Assembly (NCBI GenBank): GCA_913045055.1
Contig: CAJWPI010000015.1
Coordinates: forward strand, 1-38,176
Direction: 5' to 3'
DNA: 38,176 nt
Origin: an uncultured Gammaproteobacteria bacterium
GTDB taxonomy: Bacteria; Pseudomonadota; Gammaproteobacteria; Magnimaribacterales; Magnimaribacteraceae
The notes below the pieces were generated by a model that was given only the letters and a program-made list of their open reading frames with translations, made no database searches and was not told the DNA's origin. Of this stretch, positions 8,630-16,932 are shown in pieces. Positions within the stretch are counted from its first letter, which is position 1. Each line of letters starts with the position of its first letter. The translations under genes and the position numbers were made by a program.

Positions 8630-11611
8630 TTATATGTTAAGTAGCTCTTCTTTAATTCTGGAAGGAAAATCCTCTAACTTACTAGGAGTTTTCATGGTTA
8701 TTTGTTCTTTATTTATATACATAATCTTAATTCTATCTCTACTAGCTTGTATAGAGGAGATGGATAGACTTTCAGCAATTAGCCTTATCTCATTTTGAAT
8801 AAAGAGATTATTTATTTCTTTAGGAAATAATCCAAATCTATCTATCATTTCAATTTGAATAGCTCTCAATTCTTGATTAGACCTAGCAAGGGCAATTCTG
8901 TTATACATTATTAATCGCTGGTTTAGGTCTGGAAGATAATCTTTTGGTATATAAGAAGAAACACCTAAATTTATATCTTTTTCTTTTTCTAATAGATCAA
9001 ACTCTAATATCCCTTTTTTTATGTAATCTGCAGCTTTATTTAAAAGTCTTGTATACAAATCTAATCCGATCGATTGCAATATTCCACTTTGTTTTTCTCC
9101 AAGTATTTCTCCCGCTCCTCTTATTTCAAGATCTTTAATAGCTAATAAAAGTCCAGCTGAAAGAGAATCTGAATCTTCAAAGGCTTCTATTCTAGATCTT
9201 GCTTTCTTCCTTTTAATATTGCTAGAAGATTTTAAGAAGTATGCATATGCCTGCTTATTACTTCTTCCAACCCTTCCTCTCAGTTGATGAAGTTGAGCCA
9301 GACCTAATTTGTCTGCACTTTCTATGATAATAGTATTTGCATTCTGAATATCTAAACCGCTTTCAATGATTGTTGAACAAACCAGAATATCAATATTTCC
9401 TTCATGGAACTCTAACATTGTAGTTTCAATGTCTAGGGGTTTAAGCCTTCCATGAACAATGCCTATAGAAAGTTCTGGAAAACTGTCCTGTAAATCTACC
9501 TTTCTGTTATTTATTAATCTTAGATCATTACAAAGGTAATAAATTTGGCCACCCCTTAGAATTTCTCTTTGTATAGATTCACTAATTAAATTTTTATTTA
9601 AAGAGTAAACAAAAGTTTTAACACTGACTCGATCTGGAGGAGGGGAAGAGATTATAGAAAAATCTTTGAGCTTAGAGAGAGCAAAATTAAGGGATCTTGG
9701 AATTGGAGTAGCTGATAAGCTTAAAACATTAATATCTTTCTTAATTTTTTTAATTTTTTCTTTCTGTCTTACTCCAAATCTATGTTCTTCATCAATTATT
9801 AAAAGTCCGATATCTGAATAAGAGATAGAGTCTTGAAGGAGTGCGTGAGTTCCTATCAAGATGTCTATCTTTCCTTTAGAAAGGTCCTCTAAAAGTATCT
9901 TTCTAGTTTTGTTCTTTATGTTTTTAGTTAGCATAGCAATATTTACTGCTGTATCTTCAAATCTTTTTTTAAAACTATCTAAATGCTGTTGCGCTAAAAG
10001 AGTTGTAGGTACTAGCACACATGTTTGTTTATTATTGTAACTTGCTAAAAAAGCTGCCCTCATAGCTAATTCAGTTTTTCCAAAACCTACCTCTCCGCAA
10101 ACCAATCTATCCATAGGTTTTTTATTAAGCAGATCAGTTTCAACTTCTTTCATTGAAGTTATTTGGTCAGGAGTTTCTTGATAAGGGAAATTAGAAATAA
10201 AATTATTGTATTCTTTAGGTATTACATAACTTGATCCCATCGAAGAGTTTCTATGAGCTTGAACTTGTAATAATTCAGCAGCTATATCAAAAGATTTTTT
10301 TATTGCTACATTTTTTCTTTTATTCCAAACTTTAGAACCCAGACTATCTAAAGATGTTTCTTTTGGACCGAAATATCTAGAAACTAAAGACATAGATTCA
10401 ATGGGAACAAAAACTTTTCCTTTATTAAGATACTCTATTTCGATGCAGTCATTAATTATCCCTTTAGTCTCTATTTGTTTTAAACCTTTAAATAATCCTA
10501 TTCCATAGGAAAGATGAACAATTTTTTGATTTTTTTCTGGTAAAGATATTAAAGATTGTTGTTTTTTGTTGGTCTTGATCTCATTATGTTTTTTGTTATC
10601 TACAACATTTAATTCTTTCTTGGTACCTTTTTTAAAGCTTCTAAAGAGTTTTATTTTTTTACTTTTTAAGAAAATGTCATATTCTTCTTGAGAAGCAAAA
10701 AGTTTATTAGGCGGTAGTATGGGTCTTTGAATATCATATCTATACTCTTCATATCTATTGTTAACAAGATTTAAAAAATCTTTAGTTGAGGAAGTAACAT
10801 CTTGATCTATATAGATATTCCTAAAGTGTTTTAAAAAATTTATTAAAACAACTTTCTTACTATAGAAAAGAGGGAGATATATTTCGGCGCCTATTGCAGG
10901 TTTATGATTTGTAATTTTCTTAAATATATCAGAATCATCTTCATGACTATCAAAATTTTCTCTCCAATTTTTAATGAAACTAGAAATAGATTCTCTATTT
11001 AGTGGATATTCAAAAACTGGAAGAGTAGATAAAGATTTTACTTTTTTAGTAGTTAATTGTGTTTCAGGATTAAATAGTCTTATTGACTCAACATTATTTC
11101 CCAATAATTCAATCCTTGCAGGATAAGAAAGGTTAGATGAGAAAAAATCAACAACTGAACCTCTTAAAGAAAACTCTCCGCGATTTCTTACTACTTCTTT
11201 CTGTAAATATCCATTATCAATTAATGTATGAACAAACTTTCTTCTATTAAATTCTTTTCCTATTTCAATATTTGCAATATCTACTATATGTTTATTATCA
11301 GCACAAGGACTCATCAAAGCCTGTATTGAAACAACTAAGGTAGTTTTTTTTTGTGAACTTAATTCAGATATTGTTTTAATTCTTTTAGATCTAACTTCGG
11401 GTGTCGGAGAAAAAAAATCATAAGGAAGGGTTTCATTGTAAGGAAATAGAAATAAGTTCTTAGATTTGTATTTAGAACGTAAAAAGTTAAAAGCTTGTTC
11501 AGCTAAATAAGGACTAGAAAAGATTAAGAGTTCATTCTTTTTATATGTTAAATCTAGTTTTTTAAGTTCACTCTCTAGATTTACTTCTGATTGACTAATG
11601 TTTTTTTTCAT
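8630..11611 (-). CDS. mfd: Transcription-repair coupling factor Mfd (short form)
   Basis: An ATP-driven translocase that removes RNA polymerase stalled at DNA lesions and recruits UvrA. The 993 residues are about 150 fewer than in E. coli. UvrB-like domains occupy about 1-300. The RNA-polymerase interaction domain lies near 365-420 (HLSYGIGLFKGLKQIE). The motor has Walker A at 506-514 (GEVGFGKTE), DEEH at 607-610 and a later RGRVGRSNKQAY motif. Two things are reduced. The poorly conserved domain 3 is replaced by a Lys-rich linker of about 50 residues (310-360), and the C-terminal TRCF domain stops some 40-50 residues early compared with E. coli. The core activities should be retained. It is divergent from the acyl-CoA dehydrogenase pair. 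Confidence 0.97.
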   Translation of the reverse strand: MKKNISQSEVNLESELKKLDLTYKKNELLIFSSPYLAEQAFNFLRSKYKSKNLFLFPYNETLPYDFFSPTPEVRSKRIKTISELSSQKKTTLVVSIQALMSPCADNKHIVDIANIEIGKEFNRRKFVHTLIDNGYLQKEVVRNRGEFSLRGSVVDFFSSNLSYPARIELLGNNVESIRLFNPETQLTTKKVKSLSTLPVFEYPLNRESISSFIKNWRENFDSHEDDSDIFKKITNHKPAIGAEIYLPLFYSKKVVLINFLKHFRNIYIDQDVTSSTKDFLNLVNNRYEEYRYDIQRPILPPNKLFASQEEYDIFLKSKKIKLFRSFKKGTKKELNVVDNKKHNEIKTNKKQQSLISLPEKNQKIVHLSYGIGLFKGLKQIETKGIINDCIEIEYLNKGKVFVPIESMSLVSRYFGPKETSLDSLGSKVWNKRKNVAIKKSFDIAAELLQVQAHRNSSMGSSYVIPKEYNNFISNFPYQETPDQITSMKEVETDLLNKKPMDRLVCGEVGFGKTELAMRAAFLASYNNKQTCVLVPTTLLAQQHLDSFKKRFEDTAVNIAMLTKNIKNKTRKILLEDLSKGKIDILIGTHALLQDSISYSDIGLLIIDEEHRFGVRQKEKIKKIKKDINVLSLSATPIPRSLNFALSKLKDFSIISSPPPDRVSVKTFVYSLNKNLISESIQREILRGGQIYYLCNDLRLINNRKVDLQDSFPELSIGIVHGRLKPLDIETTMLEFHEGNIDILVCSTIIESGLDIQNANTIIIESADKLGLAQLHQLRGRVGRSNKQAYAYFLKSSSNIKRKKARSRIEAFEDSDSLSAGLLLAIKDLEIRGAGEILGEKQSGILQSIGLDLYTRLLNKAADYIKKGILEFDLLEKEKDINLGVSSYIPKDYLPDLNQRLIMYNRIALARSNQELRAIQIEMIDRFGLFPKEINNLFIQNEIRLIAESLSISSIQASRDRIKIMYINKEQITMKTPSKLEDFPSRIKEELLNI

Positions 11612-11630
11612 AAAACTCTATATTAGATAA

Positions 11631-11659
11631 CTGAAAGAAGTAATTGCTAAGTGTATAAT
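11631..11659 (+). promoter_or_regulatory. Putative sigma70-type promoter of the acyl-CoA dehydrogenase pair
   Basis: A -35-like CTGAAA (11631-11636) and a perfect -10 TATAAT (11654-11659) are separated by 17 bases. The GTG start at 11688 would follow a leader of about 20 bases. The site lies in the short gap divergent from mfd. It was found by eye and has no experimental support. Confidence 0.55.
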
Positions 11660-11687
11660 ATTTTCGCTCAAGTATGAGAGACAAAAA

Positions 11688-12878
11688 GTGGATTTAAAAT
11701 TTTCAAAAGAAGATCTTGAATTTAAACAGGAAGTGGAGGGTTTTCTAGATGCTAATTATCCCTTGGATATTAAAGAGAAGCAGGATAGAAGATACCCTCT
11801 TGATAAGTCAGATGTAATTAAATGGCAGAAGATACTATCTAAAAGAGGGTGGTTTGCTATAACTTGGCCCAAGGAATATGGAGGTTCCGATTTATCTCCG
11901 ACTAAAAAATATATTCTTCAAAATGTGCTTGCTGAAGCAAACACACCTATCCTTATTCCTTTTGGAGTTAATATGTGTGGACCAGTTATATACTCTTTTG
12001 GAACAGAAAAACAAAAAGACTTTCACTTACCTAAGATTTTAAATAGTGATATATGGTGGTGTCAGGGATATTCAGAACCTGGGTCAGGATCAGATTTAGC
12101 TTCATTGAAAACAAAAGCAGAAAAAAAGGGAGACTACTACGTAGTAAATGGAGCTAAAACATGGACAACATTAGCTCAACACGCTGATTGGATATTTTGT
12201 TTAGTAAGAACTAAAACTACCAGTATCAAACAAGAAGGAATAAGCTTTATATTGATAGATATGAATAGTGAAGGTATTGAAGTAAAGCCAATAATTACAA
12301 TAGATGGTGCTCATGAAGTGAACATGGTTTATTTTGATAATGTAAAAGTACCAAAAGAGAATTTAGTAGGCGGTGAAGGTCAAGGATGGAACATAGCAAA
12401 ATTTCTTCTTATGCATGAGAGAACAGGTATAGCAGGTCTAGCCGCTATTAAGAGGGAATTGAATAGATTAAAAGAATTGGCATCTGAAATATATACTGGA
12501 GAAGACACTCTATTGGAAGATAATAGTTTCCGAAAAAAAATAAATGAAACCGAGATAGAATTAGAAGCAGCAGAGTTTACAGAATTAAGAACTTTGTCTG
12601 CTATAGCTAAGAATGGTGCTCCAGGTCCTGAATCATCTATTTTAAAGATTAAAGGAACCGAACTTCAACAAAGAGTTACAGAACTTTTTGTAGAGATGTT
12701 AGGATACTACGCTCATCCATTCTTTAAAGAGAATGAATTGGGATCAAATATGTCAATTGGCCCTGATTATGCCGCACCGGTCATGCCAAATTATTTAAAT
12801 TTTAGAAAAGTATCAATTTATGGCGGTAGTAATGAGATACAAAGAAATGTAATAGCAAAAGCTATATTAGGATTATAA
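11688..12878 (+). CDS. Acyl-CoA dehydrogenase, probable catalytic subunit of a heteromeric enzyme
   Basis: An FAD-dependent alpha,beta-dehydrogenase of acyl-CoA thioesters. It has 396 residues in the usual three-domain layout, with the acyl/FAD motif YSEPGSGSDLASLKTKA near 125 and the C-terminal signature GGSNEIQRNVIAKAILGL. The usual C-terminal catalytic Glu is Gly here (YGGSNEIQ). Glu244 in MHERTGIAG lies where isovaleryl- and long-chain-type enzymes place their base, so the protein can still be catalytic. The start codon is GTG at 11688; the nearby ATG at 11674 is out of frame. The second dehydrogenase follows after 3 bases. The substrate cannot be told from the sequence. Confidence 0.93.
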   Translation: MDLKFSKEDLEFKQEVEGFLDANYPLDIKEKQDRRYPLDKSDVIKWQKILSKRGWFAITWPKEYGGSDLSPTKKYILQNVLAEANTPILIPFGVNMCGPVIYSFGTEKQKDFHLPKILNSDIWWCQGYSEPGSGSDLASLKTKAEKKGDYYVVNGAKTWTTLAQHADWIFCLVRTKTTSIKQEGISFILIDMNSEGIEVKPIITIDGAHEVNMVYFDNVKVPKENLVGGEGQGWNIAKFLLMHERTGIAGLAAIKRELNRLKELASEIYTGEDTLLEDNSFRKKINETEIELEAAEFTELRTLSAIAKNGAPGPESSILKIKGTELQQRVTELFVEMLGYYAHPFFKENELGSNMSIGPDYAAPVMPNYLNFRKVSIYGGSNEIQRNVIAKAILGL

Positions 12879-12881
12879 ATT

Positions 12882-14009
12882 ATGGATTTTTCTTTTAATG
12901 AAGAACAGACACTTATTCAAAATCAAGTTGAACAATTTATTCAAAGAGATTATGACTGGGAGACCAGACAGTCATTAGCAGAATCTGATCTTGGTTTCAG
13001 TCAAGAGAATTGGCAGAAGTTTGCTGAATTAGGTTGGCTAGGAATTTCTCTTTCAGAAGAAGCAGGTGGATTTGGCGGAAGTGCAATTGAAACTATGATT
13101 GTCATGGAAGAGTTTGGTAAGGGTTTAGTACTTGAACCTTTCCTAGAGACTATAGTATTAGGCTCTTCGTTGATTGATTTAACTGGTAATGCAGAACAAA
13201 AAAAAGAAGTTCTATCTTCTGTTATAGAAGGAAACCTTCAACTTGCCCTAGCTTTTACTGAACCTCAGAGCAGGTTTAATCTATCTGATATTACAACTGA
13301 AGCTAAGGAAGACGGTAAAAACTATTTACTCAACGGATTTAAATCAGTAGTTATGAATGGTCCCTCAGCTAACCAATTTATAGTAAGTGCAAGAACTGCT
13401 AATAATCAGAGAGATATTAAGGGTATAAGTCTTTTCCTAGTTGATGCCAACTCTGAAGGAATTTCAACTAGAAATTATAAGACTGTAGATGGGAGAAGGG
13501 CATCTGAACTAACTCTAGAAAATGTAAAAGTATCAGCTGATTCAATTTTAGGCTCGTTAGATAAAGGGTATGAATTCTTAGAAAAAGGCGTTGATATTGC
13601 AACTTTAGCAATCTGTGCTGAAGCTGTTGGTATTATGGAGATTCTATATAAAACAACTGTGGAATATTCAAAAACAAGAGAGCAGTTTGGTCAACCCATA
13701 GGTAAATTTCAGGTATTACAGCATAGAATGGTGGATATGTTTATGGAATATGAACAATCAAAGTCTCTTTTATATATGGCTACAATGAAGCATGTTGAGA
13801 ATGCACCTGATTCAAAGAAAGCCATTTCTGGACTAAAATACCAAATTGGGAAAGCAGGAAAATTTGTAGGACAAGAATCTATACAAATACATGGTGGAAT
13901 GGGTGTTACAGATGAATTAAATGTAGGTCATTTTTTTAAAAGACTTACAACAATAGGTACAATATTTGGAAATACTGATTTTCACTTAAAACGATACTCT
14001 TCAATCTAA
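12882..14009 (+). CDS. Acyl-CoA dehydrogenase family protein, probable non-catalytic partner
   Basis: 375 residues, with N-terminal, beta and C-terminal dehydrogenase domains. The QIHGGMGVTDE motif near the end and KTREQFGQPIGKFQVLQHR are typical of FAD-binding at the dimer interface. I see no Glu at either known catalytic position: the C-terminal site reads FGNTDFHLKR and the internal one VDIATLAICAEAVG. The front motif is also altered, to TEPQSRFNLSD. Together with the 3-base spacing to the preceding gene, this fits the alpha2beta2 dehydrogenases described for actinobacterial FadE pairs, where one subunit lost the base. The pairing is inferred. Confidence 0.88.
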   Translation: MDFSFNEEQTLIQNQVEQFIQRDYDWETRQSLAESDLGFSQENWQKFAELGWLGISLSEEAGGFGGSAIETMIVMEEFGKGLVLEPFLETIVLGSSLIDLTGNAEQKKEVLSSVIEGNLQLALAFTEPQSRFNLSDITTEAKEDGKNYLLNGFKSVVMNGPSANQFIVSARTANNQRDIKGISLFLVDANSEGISTRNYKTVDGRRASELTLENVKVSADSILGSLDKGYEFLEKGVDIATLAICAEAVGIMEILYKTTVEYSKTREQFGQPIGKFQVLQHRMVDMFMEYEQSKSLLYMATMKHVENAPDSKKAISGLKYQIGKAGKFVGQESIQIHGGMGVTDELNVGHFFKRLTTIGTIFGNTDFHLKRYSSI

Positions 14010-14014
14010 CTTTA

Positions 14015-15493
14015 ATGACCTCAGATCAACCAGATAAAAGAAAAAGACCAGATCTTCCTTTAGATAGTTTTGGTGATTTTCAATACAGGCAGGCTCTAGC
14101 TGAAGAGATGCTTCCTATGATAGGAAGATTGTATAGACAAAATGTTCATTTATTATTGTATGGTAAGCCATTAGTAAATCTTTCTGTTTCTGAGCTTATG
14201 CAAGCTCACAGATTTGTTAGAGAAGTAGAAAATAATGAGTTAAGTGAGTTTGAAACCTACCAAGTTATAACTTCTCTAGCTGAATTAGAATTAGGGCCAG
14301 CGGAAGTCGATGTAGGAATTATTGCTGCAGCATATCTTTATGATGATAAAAAATCTGAGATAAATGACTTTGTTTTAGATTCAGTTAGAGAATTAATAGG
14401 TAAAACAGGATCAGTACTTGATGAAGCACAAGATATTGTCCTTTTTGGTTTCGGAAGGATAGGGCGTATATTAACTAGATTATTAGTTGAAGATAGCGGA
14501 GGTGGAGATAATTTATTACTCAAAGCTATTGTTGTTCGCAAGTCTGGGTCAGGTGATTTAATAAAAAGAGCAAATCTTCTTAGAACAGATTCTGTACATG
14601 GACCTTTTAAAGGCACCATTAGGGTTATGGAAGATAAGGATATACTCATAATAAATGGCAATGAAGTTCAAATAATCTATGCAGATGGACCAGAAGAGAT
14701 AGATTATACAAAATACAATATTAACAATGCTCTTCTTATTGATAATACTGGAGTTTGGAGAGATAAAAAAAATCTTTCTAAACACCTTAAGTGTAAAGGA
14801 ATAAAAAAAGTTTTATTAACAGCTCCAGGAAAAAAGGGCATAAAAAATATCGTTCATGGTATTAATAATCAAGATAAGAATAAGAACGACTTGATCCTCG
14901 GAGCTGCTTCTTGCACAACAAATGCGATAGTGCCTGTATTGAAGGTTATTCATGACAAGTTCCACATTGTTTCTGGACATATTGAAACCGTGCATGCATA
15001 TACAAATGATCAAAATTTAATTGATAACTTTCATAAAAAAGAAAGAAGAGGCAGAAGTGCCGCACTTAATCTTGTAATAACAGAAACTGGTGCTGGCAAG
15101 GCTGTTGGACAAGTCTTACCAGATCTTGAAGGCAAGCTCACCGCTAATGCCATTAGAGTACCAACTCCTAATGTTTCATTGGCTATCATGAGGTTAGATT
15201 TAGAAGAGAACATAGATACTAATGAATTAAATGATTATTTAAGACAAATAGCTTTTCATTCTTCTTTTAAAGACCAAATAGACTTTACCAATCTAACAGA
15301 AGTTGTCTCTTCAGATTTTGTCGGTAATAGAAAAGCAGGGATTATCGATTCAGCGGCTACCATCTGTAATGGCAGTAATAGCTGTGTGCTATATGTCTGG
15401 TACGATAATGAATTTGGATATACAGCACAACTTCTTGGATTAGCAAAGGACATGGTAGGTTTATCTTACGAAAGATATCCAAAATTTGATTAA
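14015..15493 (+). CDS. gap: Glyceraldehyde-3-phosphate dehydrogenase-like protein with N-terminal extension
   Basis: 492 residues: a GAPDH of about 340 residues preceded by about 130 extra residues. The NAD-binding GFGRIGRILTRLL starts near residue 148. The catalytic Cys300 lies in AASCTTNAIVPVL, and the substrate-site regions ETVHAYTNDQ and YVWYDNEFGYTAQ are present, so the core should be active. The extension (starting TSDQPDKRKRPDLPLDSF) matches the long GAPDH that sits beside mfd and nqr in Pseudomonas (PA3001-like, from memory), whose role I do not know. It follows the dehydrogenase pair by 5 bases and precedes nqrA by 93. Confidence 0.92.
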   Translation: MTSDQPDKRKRPDLPLDSFGDFQYRQALAEEMLPMIGRLYRQNVHLLLYGKPLVNLSVSELMQAHRFVREVENNELSEFETYQVITSLAELELGPAEVDVGIIAAAYLYDDKKSEINDFVLDSVRELIGKTGSVLDEAQDIVLFGFGRIGRILTRLLVEDSGGGDNLLLKAIVVRKSGSGDLIKRANLLRTDSVHGPFKGTIRVMEDKDILIINGNEVQIIYADGPEEIDYTKYNINNALLIDNTGVWRDKKNLSKHLKCKGIKKVLLTAPGKKGIKNIVHGINNQDKNKNDLILGAASCTTNAIVPVLKVIHDKFHIVSGHIETVHAYTNDQNLIDNFHKKERRGRSAALNLVITETGAGKAVGQVLPDLEGKLTANAIRVPTPNVSLAIMRLDLEENIDTNELNDYLRQIAFHSSFKDQIDFTNLTEVVSSDFVGNRKAGIIDSAATICNGSNSCVLYVWYDNEFGYTAQLLGLAKDMVGLSYERYPKFD

Positions 15494-15499
15494 TCTCGC

Positions 15500-15528
15500 T
15501 AGTAAAGTTCCTCTCTGATATTTATAAT
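15500..15528 (+). promoter_or_regulatory. Putative promoter of the nqr operon
   Basis: A perfect -10 TATAAT lies at 15523-15528 in the 93-bp gap before nqrA. The matching -35 at 15500-15505 (TAGTAA) is weak. The leader that follows has an unusually GC-rich patch (acgcgcgcat). Just before the start a small inverted repeat (CTCTT/AAGAG, about 15571-15582) includes part of the purine-rich ribosome-binding site. Activator dependence is possible but unproven. Confidence 0.4.
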
Positions 15529-15586
15529 ACGCGCGCATACCACGCACGGTCTTGGATTACTTTAAATTTCTCTTACAAGAGAGGGA

Positions 15587-16930
15587 ATGATAAAAATAAA
15601 GCAAGGTTTAGATCTTCCAATCGCTGGGTCTCCAGGAGGCAAGTTATCTGACCCTAAAAAAGTAAGATCTGTAGCTCTTCTTGGTAATGACTACAATGGG
15701 CTAAAAGCATCAGTACTAGTGGAGCCTGGTCAGAAGGTCAAATTAGGTCAAACTCTCTTCTTAGACAAGAAAAATCCTGGTGTTAAATTTACATCACCTG
15801 GAGGAGGAACTATACAGGCTGTAAATAGGGGTTTAAGAAGATCTCTACAGTCAATCGTTATCGATTTAGACAATGATGAGGAAGAAGTGAGTTTTAATTT
15901 AGAAGACCTTCAATCCGTAGATCCTTACAAAATCAGAGATAACCTGATCGATTCAGGTCTTTGGACTAGTCTTAGAAAAAGACCATTCAGTAAAATTCCT
16001 TCAATAGAAGAGGTTCCTTCATCTATTTTTATAAACGCTATGGATACTAATCCGTTATCACTAGATCCAGAATTAGTAATTTCCTTAAATAAGGAACATT
16101 TTTATAGAGGTATAGAGATTCTAAAAAGGCTAACTGAAGGAAAAGTTTATATATGTGCTTCAACAAATTCTTCTATTGAGATCGAAGGAAGCTCTCAACT
16201 AGAGAAACATATTTTTAGTGGTCCACATCCGGCTGGTTTATCAGGAACCCACATGCATTTTATCTCTCCCCCAACTTTGACAAATATAAACTGGCATATT
16301 AGTTATGCAGATGTTATATCATTTGGTGAATTCTTTTCTTCGGGAAAACTTCCAACAAAAAAATATATAAGTTTAGCTGGACCTCAAGTTGAAGATCCAA
16401 AGATATTCTTAACTAGAATAGGAGCAAGTACAGATGAAATATGTAATGGAGAGCTAAAACCCGCAGACAACAGAGTAATATCTGGTTCAGTTATTGGAGG
16501 AAAAGAAGCAATGGGAGCATTTGCTTATTTAGGAAAATATCATAACCAAATTTCGGTTATTGAAGAAGCATCTCCAGAAGACAGGGAGTTATTTGATTGG
16601 GGTAGATTAGGATTTAATAGATATTCTTTTATTCCTTTATTTATTTCAAATTTTCTGAAATCAAAAAAATATAATCTTAAGACCTTAATGTACGGTCCTG
16701 ATAGAGCTATATTGCCAATAGGAACATATGAAAAAGTTTTCCCATTGGAAATGCTCATTACTGTTCTACTTAGATATATTGTTGTTGGAGATACAGAAAA
16801 AATTCAATCTCTAGGCGGTCTAGAATTAGATGAAGAAGACCTTGCTTTATGTAGTTTTGTTTGCCCCAGTAAATATGATTTTGGCTCTCTACTAAAGGAG
16901 AACTTGGCGCGTATTGAAGTAGAAGGCTAA
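15587..16930 (+). CDS. nqrA: Na+-translocating NADH:quinone reductase subunit A
   Basis: A peripheral subunit of the sodium-pumping NADH dehydrogenase, implicated in quinone binding. It has 447 residues (V. cholerae 446). The family's opening (IKIKQGLDLPIAGSP) and the biotinyl-like section VEPGQKVKLGQTLF...SPGGGTI are clear. FSGPHPAGLSGTHMHFI and the region around SLAGPQVEDPKIFLTRIGA are typical. It is the first gene of the operon; nqrB follows after 2 bases. A ribosome-binding site GAGAGGGA lies directly upstream. Confidence 0.97.
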   Translation: MIKIKQGLDLPIAGSPGGKLSDPKKVRSVALLGNDYNGLKASVLVEPGQKVKLGQTLFLDKKNPGVKFTSPGGGTIQAVNRGLRRSLQSIVIDLDNDEEEVSFNLEDLQSVDPYKIRDNLIDSGLWTSLRKRPFSKIPSIEEVPSSIFINAMDTNPLSLDPELVISLNKEHFYRGIEILKRLTEGKVYICASTNSSIEIEGSSQLEKHIFSGPHPAGLSGTHMHFISPPTLTNINWHISYADVISFGEFFSSGKLPTKKYISLAGPQVEDPKIFLTRIGASTDEICNGELKPADNRVISGSVIGGKEAMGAFAYLGKYHNQISVIEEASPEDRELFDWGRLGFNRYSFIPLFISNFLKSKKYNLKTLMYGPDRAILPIGTYEKVFPLEMLITVLLRYIVVGDTEKIQSLGGLELDEEDLALCSFVCPSKYDFGSLLKENLARIEVEG

Positions 16931-16932
16931 TT

